Shown here piece after piece: positions 47,809 through 59,241 of a stretch of 64,000 nt of DNA. The notes under the pieces are model-generated. The model was not told the origin of the DNA, did not search any database, and worked only from the letters and a program-made list of their open reading frames with translations. A program made the translations under genes and the position numbers. Source of the DNA: Paracoccus endophyticus (lineage in GTDB: Bacteria > Pseudomonadota > Alphaproteobacteria > Rhodobacterales > Rhodobacteraceae); assembly GCF_003286075.1 (NCBI RefSeq), contig NZ_QLUV01000008.1:78506-142505 (forward strand), in the 5' to 3' direction. Within the stretch, counting starts at the first letter, position 1; each line of letters starts with the position of its first letter.

Positions 47809-49524
47809 ATGAGACTGCACCTGACGACCGCCATGGCGCTTGCGCTGATGGCGACCGGCGCACAGGCCGGGATCGAGGAGGCCAAGGCGTTCCTGGACGC
47901 CGAGATCGGCGACCAGTCCACGCTGGACCGCGCCGCGCAAGAGGCCGAGATGCAATGGTTCATCGACGCCGCAGCGCCCATGGCGGGGATGGAGATCGCG
48001 GTGGTGTCGGAAACGATCACCACCCACGAATACGAATCCAAGGTGCTGGCGCCCGCCTTCACCGCGATCACCGGCATCAAGGTCACGCACGACCTGATCG
48101 GAGAGGGCGACGTCGTCGAAAAGCTGCAGACGCAGATGCAGTCGGGCGAAAACGTCTATGACGCCTATGTCAACGACAGCGACCTGATCGGCACCCACTG
48201 GCGTTACCAGCAGGCCCGCAACCTGACCGACTGGATGGCGAACGCGGGCAAGGACGTCACCAACCCGAACCTCGACATCGACGACTTCATCGGCAAGTCC
48301 TTCACCACCGCGCCGGACGGGAACCTGTACCAGCTGCCCGACCAGCAGTTCGCCAACCTCTACTGGTTCCGCAAGGACTGGTTCGACGACGAGACGAACA
48401 AGGCCGACTTCAAGGCGAAATACGGCTATGACCTGGGCGTGCCGGTCACCTGGTCGGCCTATGAGGACATCGCCGAGTTCTTCACCGGCCGCGAGATCGA
48501 CGGCAAGACGGTCTTCGGCCACATGGACTATGGCAAGAAGGACCCGTCGCTCGGCTGGCGCTTCACCGACGCCTGGCTGTCGATGGCCGGGAACGGCGAC
48601 AAGGGCATCCCGAACGGCAAGCCCGTGGACGAATGGGGCATCCGCGTGGATGAAAACGACCGCCCCGTGGGCAGCTGCGTCGCCCGCGGCGGCGACACCA
48701 ACGGGCCGGCGGCGGTCTATGCGATCCAGAAATACCTCGACTGGATGAAGGCCTATGCGCCGCCCGCAGCCCAGGGCATGACCTTCAGCGAAAGCGGCCC
48801 GGTGCCCAGCCAGGGCGAGGTCGCCCAGCAGATGTTCACCTACACCGCCTTCACCGCCGACTTCGTCAAGGAAGGCCTGCCGGTCGTGAACGAGGACGGA
48901 ACGCCGAAATGGCGCTTTGCCCCCTCGCCCCACGGCGCCTATTGGCAGGACGGCATGAAGCTGGGCTATCAGGACGCGGGGTCCTGGACGCTGCTGAAAT
49001 CGACGCCCGACGACCGCGCCAAGGCCGCCTGGCTTTACGCGCAGTTCGTGACCTCGAAGACGGTGGACGTGAAGAAAAGCCATGTCGGCCTGACCTTCAT
49101 CCGCCAATCCACGCTGGACCACCAGTCGTTCACCGACCGCGCGCCCAAGCTGGGCGGGCTGATCGAGTTCTATCGCAGCCCCGCCCGCCTGCAATGGTCG
49201 CCCACCGGGACCAACGTGCCCGATTACCCCAAGCTCGCGCAGCTCTGGTGGCAGGCGATCGGGGACGCGGCCTCGGGCGCCAAGACCCCGCAGGAGGCGA
49301 TGGACAGCCTGTGCGCCGAGCAGGAAAAGGTCATGGAGCGGCTGGAGCGCGCGGGCGTTCAGGGCGACATCGGCCCCAAGCTGGCCGAGGAGCATGACCT
49401 GGAATGGTGGAACGCCTTCGCCAAGGAAAACGGCACCATCGCACCCCAGCTGAAGCTGGAGAACGAGGACCCGCAGCCGGAAACCGTCAGCTATGACGAA
49501 CTGGTGAAAAGCTGGCAGCAGTGA
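47809..49524 (+). CDS. glpV: Periplasmic glycerol-binding protein GlpV
   Basis: A 571-residue extracytoplasmic binding protein, unusually long for CUT1 but normal for GlpV. The signal peptide [20 protein letters not shown] cleaves near residue 20. The mature part has the solute-binding core ([22 protein letters not shown], about residues 66-86). The ATG follows a strong AGGGGAGGGGGAG. It is followed after 14 nt by a 12-bp hairpin and then glpK. Confidence 0.92.
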   Translation: MRLHLTTAMALALMATGAQAGIEEAKAFLDAEIGDQSTLDRAAQEAEMQWFIDAAAPMAGMEIAVVSETITTHEYESKVLAPAFTAITGIKVTHDLIGEGDVVEKLQTQMQSGENVYDAYVNDSDLIGTHWRYQQARNLTDWMANAGKDVTNPNLDIDDFIGKSFTTAPDGNLYQLPDQQFANLYWFRKDWFDDETNKADFKAKYGYDLGVPVTWSAYEDIAEFFTGREIDGKTVFGHMDYGKKDPSLGWRFTDAWLSMAGNGDKGIPNGKPVDEWGIRVDENDRPVGSCVARGGDTNGPAAVYAIQKYLDWMKAYAPPAAQGMTFSESGPVPSQGEVAQQMFTYTAFTADFVKEGLPVVNEDGTPKWRFAPSPHGAYWQDGMKLGYQDAGSWTLLKSTPDDRAKAAWLYAQFVTSKTVDVKKSHVGLTFIRQSTLDHQSFTDRAPKLGGLIEFYRSPARLQWSPTGTNVPDYPKLAQLWWQAIGDAASGAKTPQEAMDSLCAEQEKVMERLERAGVQGDIGPKLAEEHDLEWWNAFAKENGTIAPQLKLENEDPQPETVSYDELVKSWQQ

Positions 49525-49538
49525 CAGGCTGATGCCCT

Positions 49539-49567
49539 GGGGGAACCCGGCCCGTCCGGGTTCCCCC
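49539..49567 (+). terminator. Strong stem-loop between glpV and glpK
   Basis: A perfect 12-bp stem, GGGGGAACCCGG (49539-49550) with CCGGGTTCCCCC (49556-49567), and a 5-nt loop CCCGT, followed by CTT. It could be a partial terminator or an mRNA 3'-end protector for glpV, with reduced read-through into glpK 25 nt downstream. Confidence 0.65.
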
Positions 49568-49591
49568 CTTCGTTTCACGCCGGAGAGCGCC

Positions 49592-51070
49592 ATGGCCATC
49601 CTTGCCATCGACCAGGGCACCACGTCGTCGCGTGCCGTGGTCTATTCCGACGACCTGCGGGTCATGGCGTCCGACCAGCAGGAGTTTCCGCAGCATTTCC
49701 CCCGGTCCGGCTGGGTCGAGCACGACCCCGAGGACATCTGGGCCTCGGTCGCCGCGACCGCGCGGGGCGCGGTGGAAAAGGCGGGCAACCCGCCGCTGGC
49801 CGCCATCGGGATCACGAACCAGCGCGAAACCTCGGTCGTGTGGGACCGCCGGACGGGCCAGCCCATCCACAATGCCATCGTCTGGCAGGACCGCCGCACC
49901 GCCGACGCCTGCGCGGCACTGAAGGCCGACGGGCACGAAACCAGCGTGACGCCGCGGACCGGCCTGCTGCTGGACCCGTATTTCAGCGCGACCAAGATCG
50001 CCTGGATCCTGGATCACGTGGACGGCGCCCGCGCGCGCGCCGATGCCGGGGACTTGGCGTTCGGCACCATCGACAGCTTCCTGATCTGGCGGCTGACCGG
50101 CGGGCGCGCCCATGTCACCGACGCGACCAACGCTGCGCGCACGATGCTGTACGACATCCACGCGGGCGCATGGTCGGACGAGCTGTGCGACCTGTTCCGG
50201 GTGCCGCGGTCCATGCTGCCCGAGGTGCGCGACTGCGCCGCCCATTTCGGCCAAAGCCGGGCCGACCTGTTCGGGCGCGAGATCCCGATCCTGGGGGTCG
50301 CGGGCGACCAGCAGGCGGCGACCGTGGGGCAGGCCTGTTTTGCCCCCGGCATGATGAAGGCGACCTATGGCACCGGCTGCTTTGCGCTGATGAACACCGG
50401 GACCACGGCCGTCCGGTCCGGCAACCGCCTGCTGACCACCATCGCCTATCAGCTGGACGGGCAACCGACCTATGCGCTGGAAGGGTCGATCTTTGTCGCG
50501 GGCGCGGTGGTGCAATGGCTGCGCGACGCGATGGGGCTGATCCGCAACGCGGCCGACACCGGCCCGCTGGCGGCGCAGGCCGACCCCGACCAGGACGTGA
50601 TCCTGGTGCCCGCCTTCACCGGCCTTGGCGCGCCCTGGTGGCGGCCCGAGGTGCGCGGCGCGGTCTTTGGCCTGACCCGCGCCACGGGACCGGCCGAGTT
50701 CGCGCGCGCCGCGCTGCGGGCGGTGGGGTTCCAGACCCGCGACCTGATCGAGGCGATGCGCCGCGACTGGCCGGACCTGGACCAGTCGGTCCTGCGCGTG
50801 GACGGCGGCATGACCGCCTCGGTCCCCGCGATGCAGTTCCTGGCCGACATCCTGGGCGCGCCGGTGGACCGGCCGGTCAACACCGAGACCACCGTGCAAG
50901 GCGCGGCGTGGCTGGCCGCGCACCAGGCCGGGCTGGCGGGCGGCCCGGACGACTACGCCGGGGCCTGGGCGCTGGACCGCCGGTTCGATCCGCAGGCCGA
51001 CGCGGGCCGGCGCGCGGCCCTTTATGACCGCTGGGGCCGGGCGGTGCAGGCGGTCATGGCGATGGGGTGA
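49592..51070 (+). CDS. glpK: Glycerol kinase
   Basis: A 492-residue FGGY kinase. The N-terminal [12 protein letters not shown] (phosphate loop), NQRET, WQDRRT and the glycerol-kinase-specific GCFALMNTG and [11 protein letters not shown] are all present. It phosphorylates glycerol to glycerol 3-phosphate for GlpD. The ATG at 49592 gives the standard start [14 protein letters not shown] and follows GGAGAG. Its 3' end overlaps the convergent YhaN-like gene by 17 bp. Confidence 0.95.
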   Translation: MAILAIDQGTTSSRAVVYSDDLRVMASDQQEFPQHFPRSGWVEHDPEDIWASVAATARGAVEKAGNPPLAAIGITNQRETSVVWDRRTGQPIHNAIVWQDRRTADACAALKADGHETSVTPRTGLLLDPYFSATKIAWILDHVDGARARADAGDLAFGTIDSFLIWRLTGGRAHVTDATNAARTMLYDIHAGAWSDELCDLFRVPRSMLPEVRDCAAHFGQSRADLFGREIPILGVAGDQQAATVGQACFAPGMMKATYGTGCFALMNTGTTAVRSGNRLLTTIAYQLDGQPTYALEGSIFVAGAVVQWLRDAMGLIRNAADTGPLAAQADPDQDVILVPAFTGLGAPWWRPEVRGAVFGLTRATGPAEFARAALRAVGFQTRDLIEAMRRDWPDLDQSVLRVDGGMTASVPAMQFLADILGAPVDRPVNTETTVQGAAWLAAHQAGLAGGPDDYAGAWALDRRFDPQADAGRRAALYDRWGRAVQAVMAMG

Positions 51071-54000
51071 CGGGCGACAGCACGTGGTGGCGCGCGGCCG
51101 GGCAGGCCTCGCGCGCCAGATCGGCGACATGGCGGTGGTGGGTCAGGTAGACGACCTGTCCGGTCATCGCGGTGTCGGCCAGCGCCGCCAGCGCACGCCG
51201 CGTCCGGTCGTCGTCAAAGGTTTCCAGCACATCGTCGCCCAGCACCGGCACCGGGCCGCGCGCGGCGGCGAATTCGTGAAACCCCGCGATCCGCAGCGCC
51301 AGGTACAGCTGGAACAGCGTGCCCTTGGACAGCCCCCCCGTCAGCCGCGTCTCGCCCGAGGCGCTGCGTGCGATCAGCACCTCGCCCGCGCCCTCGGGCT
51401 GCGTCGCAAGCCCCGCCCACACCCCGCCCGTGATCGCGGCAAAGGCCGCCGAGGCGCGGGCCAGCATCCCGCTGCGGTGGGTTTCGCGATAGCTCGCCAG
51501 CGCCCTTTCGGTCGCCAGCACGCCCGCGCGCAGCCGCAGCCAGTCGCGGGCCTCGTCCTCGATCGCCACAAGCAGGGCGGCGCGGCGCGCCTCGATCCGG
51601 GCCACGGCATCGTCAAGGCCGATGGCGTCAAGGTCCCGCTCGGCCGAGAACAGCGCCTGCCGGGCGGCGGATAGCGCCTCGTCGGCGGCGTCGCGGTCGG
51701 CGCGGGCGCGGGCGCGGTCGGCGGCAAGGCTGCCTGAGTCCACCCCTTGCAGCCGCGCGGCGGCCTCGGCCATGTCGGGCGCGTCCAGATCGGCGCGGAT
51801 GCGCGCGGCCAGTCCGGCGGCCTGGTCGCGCAGCCGGTCGCGATGGGCCAGCCGCCCCAGGGCCTGTTCCAGCGCCGCCACGTCGGGGGCGGCCAGATGC
51901 GCCTGCATCTGCGCCAGTTCGCCCGCCACCGCGGCGCGCTCGCGCTCCAGCTCGGCCAGGGCCATTCGCCGCGCGGCGATGCGCTCGGTCAGCTCGGCGC
52001 GGGCCAGCGCCGCGCGGCGCGCCGCCTCGATCCGGGCCGCGGCCCCGCGCAGCGTGTCCACCGGGTCCCCGGGCGCCAGGCCCAGCACCGCGCCCAGATC
52101 CGCCGCGGCGGCGGCGAAACGGGTCTGGTCCGCCTGCATCGCGGCGATGCGGTGGTCCAGCGCGGCGGCCCGGTCGCGGGCCTCGGCCAGCGCGGCCAGG
52201 TCGGCCAGCACGGGCCGCATCGCGGCGGGCGCGGGCAGGTCGGGCAGGGTCAACGCGGCGCTGGCCGCATCCCAGTCCGCCTGCCACGCCGCCAGGTCGG
52301 CGGCGGCGCGGTCCACGTCGCGCGCGCGCTGGGCCACCGCCTGCGTCAGCCGCTGCCGTTCGGCGCGACTGGCGGTCTCGGCGTCGATGCGGGCCAGCCG
52401 CGCCTCGGCCGCGCGCGCCAGCGCGGACAGGTCGGGGGGCGTGCCGGGCAGCAGCGCCTGCAGGGCCGCGGCCGCCGTGCGTGCCGCCGCCTCCGCTCGG
52501 TGGCGGGCCTGCGCCGCGGCCGCGGCCTCGCGCGCAAGGGTCAGGGCGCGCTCGCGCCGGGGCAGCCAGCCCGCCAGTTCGGCCAGCGCCTCGGCATCGG
52601 CGCGTCCCGGCAACAGCGCGGCCACCTGCGCGGCCATGTCGCAGCGCAGCGCCTCATGCGCCGCCGCGGCGTCGCGGGCCAGGGCGGCCGCATCGTCGGC
52701 GCGGATCGCGGCCGTGGCGGCCGCGGCCTGCACGGTGCGCAACTGCCCCACGTCGGCGGCGCGGGCGACCTGCGCGGCGACAGCCCGGTCGTGGTCGGCC
52801 ATCGCGGCGGCAAAGCCGTCGGCGCTGGCCGCGTCCAGTGTCGCGCGGTGGTGCGTCCAGGCGGCATCGCGCGCAGCGCGCGCGCCCTCGACCGTGGCCG
52901 GATCGGCCGCGCCCAGCGTGGCCGACAGGCCCGCGGCTTCGGCGGACCGGCGCTGCGCCTCCTCATGGCGCTCGGCGGCGACGCGGGCGGCGTCCTCGGC
53001 GCGCGCGGCGGCCTTGTCCAGTCGCGCCTGCCACGCCGCGACGGTCTGCGGCGCGGGCGGGTCCAGCGCGGCCAGGTCCGTTTCGTTGCCCCGCCAGGGG
53101 GCCAGCGCGGCCAGCGCCTCGGCCAGGGCCGATGCGGCCGCTTCGGCCACAGCCGCCGCCTCGGTCGCGCGGGCGGCCAGATCGGCCCGGCGCAGCGGGG
53201 CCAGGGCGTCACGCAGCGCCTCGGCGGTGTCGTCCTCGGCCGCGTCGTCGGGGGCGTCGCCCGCCTCGGTCTGCTGCGCCTGCGCCTCGCGCAGCGCGGC
53301 CTGCGCGGCCGCCAGCCTGGCCACCGGCGCGGCCCTTTCGTCCAGCAGCGCGCCCAGCCGGGCCAGCAGCGCGGGGTCGTCCACCGGCTCGCCGCCCAGC
53401 CGCGCCACCAGCCCGGCGATGCGGTCCTGAAGGGCGGCGCGTTCGTCCCGCCGCCGGGGCAGGTCCTCGGCCGCGGCGGCATGGCGGATGTGCAGATCCT
53501 CCAGCGCGGCCAGCCGGTCCGCGGCGTCCAGCGCCGGCCGATCGTCCGGGGTGGCGTCCAGCGCGGCGACCGCCTCGGCCAGCGCCCGCGTCTCGCCGTC
53601 ATGGGCGGCCGCCAGCCGGATCGCCCGGTCGCGCAGCGGGCCGATGCGGTCGTGCCACGCGGCGGGCACGTCCGGCAGGCCGTCCAGCGGCGCCAGCTCG
53701 GCCGCCAGTCCCTGCCACTGCGGCCACAATCCCAGCGCCGAGGCCATGCCGTCGAGGCGCCCGCATTCGCCCGCCGCGCGGCCCAGCGTCTCGCGCGCGG
53801 CCTCGCTGGCGGCCCGTGCCACGGCGGCGGCCTGGCGCAACGCCGCGTGATCGCCGGCCTGCCGGTCCAGCCGGGCGCGGTCGGCCTCCAGCGCCTCAAG
53901 CTCGGCCCGCAGCGCGCGCAGCCGCGACTTGCGCGCGGACTTGCGGTGAAAGGCATCGGCCTGCTCGCGCAGCGCGTCCAGCCGTTCGCCCAGCGCGGCC

Positions 54001-54470
54001 AGCCCGGCGCTGGCCGAAAACAGAAGCTGCCCCAGTTCGCCCTGGCTGGACAGGATGCTGTCGCCGCCGCGTTTCAGCGTGTCGTCGTCCAGGCAGAACA
54101 TCGTCTCATAGGCGGCGCGGTCGAGGCCCCCCAGCCCCGCCGTCAGCAGGCTGTCGGGCAGCGGGCGCCCGTCCGCGTCGGTCAGGCTGTTGGCGGGGCG
54201 CTTGACGCGGACGATGTCGTGCGCCGTTCCCGCGATCTCGACCGCCGCGCCGATCCGCATGCTGGCATAGGGGTGGCGAAAGTCCTGGCCGGTGCGCGCG
54301 GGGATGCCGTACAGCAGGTCCAGCCAGGCGGATCGCAGGGTCGATTTGCCGGCCTCGTTCGGGCCATAGACGATGTGCAGGTCCGGCTGGTCGGGCCGGG
54401 CGGGGCCAAGCTCCAGCACGGCGTCGGTGAAATGGCCATAGCGCGTCAGGTCCAGCCGGGCGATCCGCAT
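51054..54470 (-). CDS. YhaN-like AAA/SMC-type ATPase (SbcC-related)
   Basis: A 1138-residue ATPase. Walker [10 protein letters not shown] is at 36-44. A very long Ala/Arg-rich coiled-coil region spans about 170-960, and a C-terminal ABC half follows with [16 protein letters not shown] (signature) and [12 protein letters not shown] (Walker B), ending in a switch HH. This is the Rad50/SbcC-like architecture of YhaN. No CxxC zinc hook is seen in the middle; only an isolated Cys is found. The ATG at 54470 overlaps the nuclease stop (TGATG). The partner nuclease is encoded upstream. Likely DNA-end processing or repair. Confidence 0.85.
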   Translation of the reverse strand: MRIARLDLTRYGHFTDAVLELGPARPDQPDLHIVYGPNEAGKSTLRSAWLDLLYGIPARTGQDFRHPYASMRIGAAVEIAGTAHDIVRVKRPANSLTDADGRPLPDSLLTAGLGGLDRAAYETMFCLDDDTLKRGGDSILSSQGELGQLLFSASAGLAALGERLDALREQADAFHRKSARKSRLRALRAELEALEADRARLDRQAGDHAALRQAAAVARAASEAARETLGRAAGECGRLDGMASALGLWPQWQGLAAELAPLDGLPDVPAAWHDRIGPLRDRAIRLAAAHDGETRALAEAVAALDATPDDRPALDAADRLAALEDLHIRHAAAAEDLPRRRDERAALQDRIAGLVARLGGEPVDDPALLARLGALLDERAAPVARLAAAQAALREAQAQQTEAGDAPDDAAEDDTAEALRDALAPLRRADLAARATEAAAVAEAAASALAEALAALAPWRGNETDLAALDPPAPQTVAAWQARLDKAAARAEDAARVAAERHEEAQRRSAEAAGLSATLGAADPATVEGARAARDAAWTHHRATLDAASADGFAAAMADHDRAVAAQVARAADVGQLRTVQAAAATAAIRADDAAALARDAAAAHEALRCDMAAQVAALLPGRADAEALAELAGWLPRRERALTLAREAAAAAQARHRAEAAARTAAAALQALLPGTPPDLSALARAAEARLARIDAETASRAERQRLTQAVAQRARDVDRAAADLAAWQADWDAASAALTLPDLPAPAAMRPVLADLAALAEARDRAAALDHRIAAMQADQTRFAAAAADLGAVLGLAPGDPVDTLRGAAARIEAARRAALARAELTERIAARRMALAELERERAAVAGELAQMQAHLAAPDVAALEQALGRLAHRDRLRDQAAGLAARIRADLDAPDMAEAAARLQGVDSGSLAADRARARADRDAADEALSAARQALFSAERDLDAIGLDDAVARIEARRAALLVAIEDEARDWLRLRAGVLATERALASYRETHRSGMLARASAAFAAITGGVWAGLATQPEGAGEVLIARSASGETRLTGGLSKGTLFQLYLALRIAGFHEFAAARGPVPVLGDDVLETFDDDRTRRALAALADTAMTGQVVYLTHHRHVADLAREACPAARHHVLSPVTPSP

Positions 54471-55744
54471 CACTGCGGGTCCTGCGCGTCGTCGAGCCGG
54501 GCCAGCACATCGTCGCTGCCCTCGCGCGCCAGATCGGCCAGCAGCGCGGCCAGCGCCGCGGCATCGGCGCCAAAGCGCGGGCGCAGCACGGGGGGCAGGG
54601 CGCGCAGCAGCTCGTCCGCCGCAGCACCCAGATCGGCCGCAAAGCCGGGCGAGTCCAGCACCTCGGTCCCGATCAGCGCGCGCAGGTCGGCCAGCGGGCC
54701 CGCACCCGCGGCGGCGTCGGACGCGCCCGGCAGCGTGCAGGCGATCTCGAGCTTTTCGACCCAGACCTGGCCGGTGTCGGCGGCCGCCTGCTCGGCCTCG
54801 GCGGTCAGCAGGTCGTGGTCGCGCCGGATCTGCCAGGCCAGCGGCGTGGCGCCCGCGATGCGGACCCGCGCCACCAGATGCGGCGAGGGTGCGGCGGCGC
54901 GCGCCCGTTCCAGCGCCGCGCGCAGGCGCGCGACCAGCGCGGCCCAGTCGTCGGCGCCCGTCGCCTCGACCGTCACCCGTGCGAATTCGGCCAGGCTGGT
55001 GCGGCGGTCCTGCAGGGCGATGCGCCCGTCCGCGCCCACCGTCGCCAGCACCACGCCGCGCACGCCGGATTCGCCCACGTCGCGCCCCTGCGGGTTGCCG
55101 GGCATCACGACATGGGCGCGACCCGCCACATGGCGCGCGGGCTTGTGGATATGCCCCAGCGCCCAGTAATCGTGGCCGCTGCCGCCCAGTTCGGCGGCGC
55201 TGACCGGGGCATAGACGTCGTGTCCCGGCGCGCCGCCCAGCGAACTGTGCATCAGCCCGATGTTGATCGCGCCCGCGGTCGGCGCGGGATACTGCGGCAG
55301 CAGGCTGTCGGGCGCCTGCGGCCGGGCAAAGCTGATGCCATGCACCACGACTGGCACATGGCCGTCGGGACGGGCCAGGGCCACCGCCTGCGCCCGCTCG
55401 CCATAGACATGGACGCCCGGCGGCAGCACCAGCTCGCGCGTGATCCGCGACAGCGCGTCATGGTTGCCGCGGATGATGTGCACGACGATCCCCGCGGCGT
55501 GCAGCCGGCCCAGCTGGTCGGCCAGGAACCGCGCCGTCTTCATCGAGGTCTGGTCGCCGTCGTACAGATCGCCCGCGATCAGCAGCGCATCGACCCGCTC
55601 GGCCAGGCACAGGTCCACGATGGCGACCAGCGCCTGCCGCGTGGCGGTGCCGATCAGGTCGGCGACCTGCGGCGCGCGCAGCGCCAGCGATCGCAGGGGG
55701 CTGTCCAGATGCAGGTCGGCGGCGTGAACGAAACGAAAACTCAT
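54470..55744 (-). CDS. SbcD/YhaO-type metallophosphoesterase nuclease
   Basis: A 424-residue Mre11/SbcD-like nuclease. Metal-binding motifs: FVHAADLHLDSP (5-16), IAGDLYDGD (about 55-63), RGNHDA (about 92-97), GLMHSSLG and YWALGHIHKP (the GHxH). It is the nuclease partner of the downstream YhaN-like ATPase; gene order and overlap match yhaO-yhaN. The ATG at 55744 gives the family N-terminus MSFRFVHAADLHLD. It acts in the cytoplasm on DNA ends. Confidence 0.9.
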   Translation of the reverse strand: MSFRFVHAADLHLDSPLRSLALRAPQVADLIGTATRQALVAIVDLCLAERVDALLIAGDLYDGDQTSMKTARFLADQLGRLHAAGIVVHIIRGNHDALSRITRELVLPPGVHVYGERAQAVALARPDGHVPVVVHGISFARPQAPDSLLPQYPAPTAGAINIGLMHSSLGGAPGHDVYAPVSAAELGGSGHDYWALGHIHKPARHVAGRAHVVMPGNPQGRDVGESGVRGVVLATVGADGRIALQDRRTSLAEFARVTVEATGADDWAALVARLRAALERARAAAPSPHLVARVRIAGATPLAWQIRRDHDLLTAEAEQAAADTGQVWVEKLEIACTLPGASDAAAGAGPLADLRALIGTEVLDSPGFAADLGAAADELLRALPPVLRPRFGADAAALAALLADLAREGSDDVLARLDDAQDPQ

Positions 55745-55824
55745 GCCCGCACTGTTCCCCGCCGACACCGCGCGCGCAAGGGGGCGCTGCGGCAGGCGAG
55801 GGCCGCGACGATGGCGGGCGGGCG

Positions 55825-56151
55825 TCAGTCCAGCAGGTCGCGCGGGTCCGTCCCTTGCGGCAGTTCCAGTTCGATCACCCACAGGTCGGGGTCGCGGGCG
55901 CTGCGGCGCGCCAGGGTCGCGTCGATGTCGCGGGCGGGGCCGGTCGCCTCGCACAGCCAGGACCGGCTGTCGGTCAGCGGGTCATAGTCCTGCACCCACA
56001 GTTCCACCGTCCCGCCGGGGCGCAGGACCGTCACCGCCAGCGCGCCGGCATCGTCGTCGCCGTGCCGGACGACATAGGCGCCGCGGCCGGCCAGATCCAT
56101 GCGCCGCAGCAGGGCCGCGACCCGCAGCCCGGCCTTCAGCCGCGGTTCCAT
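55825..56151 (-). CDS. DUF1491 family protein
   Basis: A 108-residue protein starting MEPRLKAGLRVAALLRRMDLAGRGAYV, the DUF1491 signature. It is common in alphaproteobacteria and of unknown function. No signal peptide or membrane segment is present. It lies 15 nt after era and may share its transcript. Confidence 0.85.
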   Translation of the reverse strand: MEPRLKAGLRVAALLRRMDLAGRGAYVVRHGDDDAGALAVTVLRPGGTVELWVQDYDPLTDSRSWLCEATGPARDIDATLARRSARDPDLWVIELELPQGTDPRDLLD

Positions 56152-56166
56152 CGCCGCCCCGCCGGT

Positions 56167-57117
56167 TCAGTCGCCATCGCGGAAATCCAGCCCCATTTCC
56201 GTATAGCGTTCCTTTTCGTCCAGCCAGTTCTCGCGCAGCTTGACCTGCAGGAACAGATGGACCGGGCGGCCCATGAACTCCATCAGCTCGGCGCGGGCCT
56301 GCTGGCCCACGGCCTTGATCGTCTCGCCGCCCTTTCCCAGCACGATGCCCTTGTGGCCGGCGCGGGTGACATAGACGATCTGGTCGATGCGGGCGGACCC
56401 GTCGGGCTTTTCCTCCCACGCTTCGGTTTCGACGGTCAGCTGATAGGGGATTTCCTCGTGCAGCCGCAGGGTCAGCTTTTCGCGGGTGATTTCCGCCGCG
56501 ATCATCCGCATGGGCAGGTCGGCGATCTGGTCCTCGGGGTAAAGCCACGGCCCCTCGGGCAGGGTGCGGGCCAGCCAGTCCAGCAGATCGGCGGTGCCGT
56601 GGCCGCGCTCGGCCGAGATCATGAAGGTGCGCACGAACGCAAACGCCTCGTTCAGCTGTTGCGACAGGGCCAGCAACTGTTCGGCCTTGACGCGGTCGAT
56701 CTTGTTGATCGCCAGCGCGACGGGTGTGGTCCCGGCCTTGTCGCGCAGCGCATCCAGGATCGCCTGCACGCCGTCGGTCAGGCCGCGGTGCGCCTCGACC
56801 AGCAGCACGACGATGTCGGCGTCGGCGGCCCCGCCCCAGGCGGCGGCGACCATGCTGCGGTCCAGCCTGCGGCGGGGGCGGAAGATGCCGGGCGTGTCCA
56901 CGAATACGACCTGCGCGCGGTCGTGCATGGCGATGCCGCGGATGCGGGCGCGGGTGGTCTGGACCTTGTGCGTCACGATCGAGACCTTGGCCCCGACCAT
57001 CCGGTTCAGCAGCGTGGACTTGCCCGCGTTGGGCTCGCCGATCAGGGCGACGAAGCCGGCGCGGGTGGGGCCTTGGGGACCATCGTCCGGTCCGGTCGTG
57101 GGGTCGTCATCGGTCAT
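56167..57117 (-). CDS. era: GTPase Era
   Basis: A 316-residue GTPase. G1 GEPNAGKST (about 27-35), G3 DTPG, G4 NKID and G5 SA lie in the N-terminal domain; the C-terminal KH domain has IVYVTRAGHKGIVLGKGG. It assists 16S rRNA maturation and 30S assembly. The ATG at 57117 gives a 17-residue polar leader before the GTPase core. It follows rnc by 73 nt, the common rnc-era order. Confidence 0.95.
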   Translation of the reverse strand: MTDDDPTTGPDDGPQGPTRAGFVALIGEPNAGKSTLLNRMVGAKVSIVTHKVQTTRARIRGIAMHDRAQVVFVDTPGIFRPRRRLDRSMVAAAWGGAADADIVVLLVEAHRGLTDGVQAILDALRDKAGTTPVALAINKIDRVKAEQLLALSQQLNEAFAFVRTFMISAERGHGTADLLDWLARTLPEGPWLYPEDQIADLPMRMIAAEITREKLTLRLHEEIPYQLTVETEAWEEKPDGSARIDQIVYVTRAGHKGIVLGKGGETIKAVGQQARAELMEFMGRPVHLFLQVKLRENWLDEKERYTEMGLDFRDGD

Positions 57118-57190
57118 GCGGGGGTCCTGCGGCGGCAAGGGGCGGGGCCGGCGGCCCCATGATGAAAGGCCGGGGCGGTCGGGGCAAGGC

Positions 57191-57904
57191 TCATCGGGGG
57201 TCGCCGATGCGGTCCAGCATCGCCTGCGCCGCGGCCTGCTCGATGCTGCGCTTGGTGCCCTGGCCCTCGGCGTGGGCCGTGCGGCCATCGTCCAGCCGGA
57301 CCACGATGCGGAACCGCGGCGCGTGGTCGGGGCCGTCGCGCTCGGCGATCTCGTAGCGGGGCGGCGCCATGCCGTGGGCCTGCGCCCATTCCTGCAACGC
57401 CGTCTTGGGGTTGAAGGCCGCGCTTTCGGCCCCTGCGATGCGCTCGCCCCACAGCCGCAGGATCACCGCGCGCGCGGCGTCAAAGCCTGCGTCCAGATAG
57501 ACGGCGGCGATCACCGCCTCCATCGCGTCGCCCAACAGCGCGTCCTTGCGCCGTCCGCCGGTCATCATCTCGGACCGGCCGAGCTTGAGCACCTCGCCCA
57601 GGCCGACCTGCCGGGCGATCTCGGCGCAGGTCTCGCCGCGCACCAGGGCGTTCAGGCGCGGGGCCAGTTGCCCCTCGGTCGCGCGGCGGTCGGCGTGAAA
57701 CAGCGCCTCGGCCATGGTCAGCCCCAGCACGCGGTCGCCCAGGAACTCCAGCCGCTGGTTGTCGGGGCGGGTCGCGGTGGACAGGCTGCCATGGGTCAGC
57801 GCCCGGATCAGCAGGTCGGGGTCGGCGAAGCTGTGGCCCAGCCGGGTCTGAAAGGCGGCCAGGTCCGCGGCCAGCCGGACCGGATGCGCGGCCCCCCCCG
57901 TCAT
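57191..57904 (-). CDS. rnc: Ribonuclease III
   Basis: A 237-residue endoribonuclease. The signature [13 protein letters not shown] (about 50-62) carries the catalytic Glu/Asp, [16 protein letters not shown] (about 122-137) carries the second pair, and a C-terminal double-stranded-RNA-binding domain (about 163-235) follows. It cleaves double-stranded RNA in rRNA processing. The ATG at 57904 has GAGGGGGG upstream and lies 10 nt after the lepB stop. Confidence 0.95.
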   Translation of the reverse strand: MTGGAAHPVRLAADLAAFQTRLGHSFADPDLLIRALTHGSLSTATRPDNQRLEFLGDRVLGLTMAEALFHADRRATEGQLAPRLNALVRGETCAEIARQVGLGEVLKLGRSEMMTGGRRKDALLGDAMEAVIAAVYLDAGFDAARAVILRLWGERIAGAESAAFNPKTALQEWAQAHGMAPPRYEIAERDGPDHAPRFRIVVRLDDGRTAHAEGQGTKRSIEQAAAQAMLDRIGDPR

Positions 57905-57914
57905 GCCGCCCCCC

Positions 57915-58706
57915 TCAATGCACCGCCTTGAAGAAACGGTCGGCCCGCCAGGTCCAGACATACAGCAGCGACCGGCCCGCGGACGAGAACATGATCCGGT
58001 CCGCGCGGCCGATCAGGTATTCGGCGGGGACAAAGCCCAGCCCCCCCGCGATGGCCGGCACGCGGCTGTCCTCGGAATTGTCGCGGTTGTCGCCCATGAA
58101 GAAATAGGTGCCCGCCGGGACGGTAAAGACCGGCGTGTCGTCCAGCGGCCAGCCGTCCACGATGTTGAGGACGTCGTGGCTGGCGCCGTTCGGCAGCGTC
58201 TCGGTGAAGCGGGGCTTTTCGCAGGCCCCGCCCTCGGCCACCGGTTCGTTGTGACAGCGCGGCGGGATCGCCGACGGGCCCTGCGGCAGCTTGGGCTCGA
58301 CGAAGACGCCGTTCGGGACCTGCGGGACGGGCTGGCCGTTCAGGATCAGCTGGCCGCCCTGCATCTGGATCGTGTCGCCGGGCAGGCCGATCACGCGCTT
58401 GATGAAATCGACGCCGCGGGTGGGGTGGCGGAACACCACCACGTCGCCGCGCTCGGGCTCCGAGGCCAGGACGCGGCCCGGAATCGGGCAGATCGAGAAC
58501 GGGCAGGAATGGCGCGAATAGCCGTAGGCCATCTTGTTGACGAACAGGAAGTCGCCGATCAGCAGCGTGTCCTTCATCGAGCCGGAGGGAATCCAGAACG
58601 GCTGGAAGAACAGCGTGCGGAACACGCCGGCGATGACCAGCGCCCAGAAGACGGTCTTGACCGTCTCCCAGATCCCGCCGTCCTTTTTCGCGGTGATGTC
58701 CGCCAT
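57915..58706 (-). CDS. lepB: Signal peptidase I
   Basis: A 263-residue type I signal peptidase. One N-terminal membrane anchor is seen (about 14-34), with the catalytic S43 in [10 protein letters not shown] and K103 in [13 protein letters not shown], and [11 protein letters not shown] near 193-203. It removes signal peptides at the periplasmic face. The ATG at 58706 gives [13 protein letters not shown]68/C73 pair (SCPFSICPI) lies in the periplasmic domain. It is upstream of rnc. Confidence 0.95.
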   Translation of the reverse strand: MADITAKKDGGIWETVKTVFWALVIAGVFRTLFFQPFWIPSGSMKDTLLIGDFLFVNKMAYGYSRHSCPFSICPIPGRVLASEPERGDVVVFRHPTRGVDFIKRVIGLPGDTIQMQGGQLILNGQPVPQVPNGVFVEPKLPQGPSAIPPRCHNEPVAEGGACEKPRFTETLPNGASHDVLNIVDGWPLDDTPVFTVPAGTYFFMGDNRDNSEDSRVPAIAGGLGFVPAEYLIGRADRIMFSSAGRSLLYVWTWRADRFFKAVH

Positions 58707-58842
58707 GATCTGCCTTTCGCCGCAAGGGTCGGCGGTTCTTGGGCCTGCGGGGGGTGCAAAGTCAAGGATCGGCTGCGTTCGCGGGCGGTCCTGCACCCCG
58801 CGGCGGCGCGCGGCCGATGCCGTCACGCGGCCGCGGCGGGGG

Positions 58843-59241
58843 TCATTCGGGCAGCGCCTCGATCAGCACGAAGGCCTGCGCCCAGGGGTGGTCGTCGGTC
58901 AGCGTCACGTGGACGACGGCGCGGTGGCCCGGGGGCGTCATCGCCGCCAGCCTGCGCGCGGCCCATCCCGTCAGGGTCATCGTCGGCTGCCCGCTGTCAA
59001 GGTTCGCCACCGCCATGTCGCGCCACGCGATCCCCATCGCAAGGCCGGTCCCCAGCGCCTTGCTGCACGCCTCCTTGGCGGCCCAGCGCTTGGCCAGGGT
59101 CGCGGCCTCGTGCGGGCGGCGCGCGGCGCGGGCCAGTTCGGCGTCGGTGAAGACGCGGGCGCGAAAGCGGTCCCCGTGCCGCGCAAGCACCCCGGCCACG
59201 CGGTCGATGTTGGCGAGGTCGGTCCCGATGCCCAGGATCAT
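58843..59241 (-). CDS. acpS: Holo-[acyl-carrier-protein] synthase
   Basis: A 132-residue phosphopantetheinyl transferase. [12 protein letters not shown] (4-15, Mg-binding Asp) and [14 protein letters not shown] (catalytic Glu/Lys) are present. It attaches 4'-phosphopantetheine to acyl carrier protein. The ATG at 59241 overlaps the stop of the upstream membrane-protein gene (ATGA). Confidence 0.94.
   Translation of the reverse strand: MILGIGTDLANIDRVAGVLARHGDRFRARVFTDAELARAARRPHEAATLAKRWAAKEACSKALGTGLAMGIAWRDMAVANLDSGQPTMTLTGWAARRLAAMTPPGHRAVVHVTLTDDHPWAQAFVLIEALPE

Noticed and set aside
51622..54205. Several long plus-strand frames across the YhaN-like gene
   Set aside because: Ala/Arg/Ser-rich translations antisense to a coiled-coil coding region; they are produced by the GCG/CGC-rich codons of the real gene.
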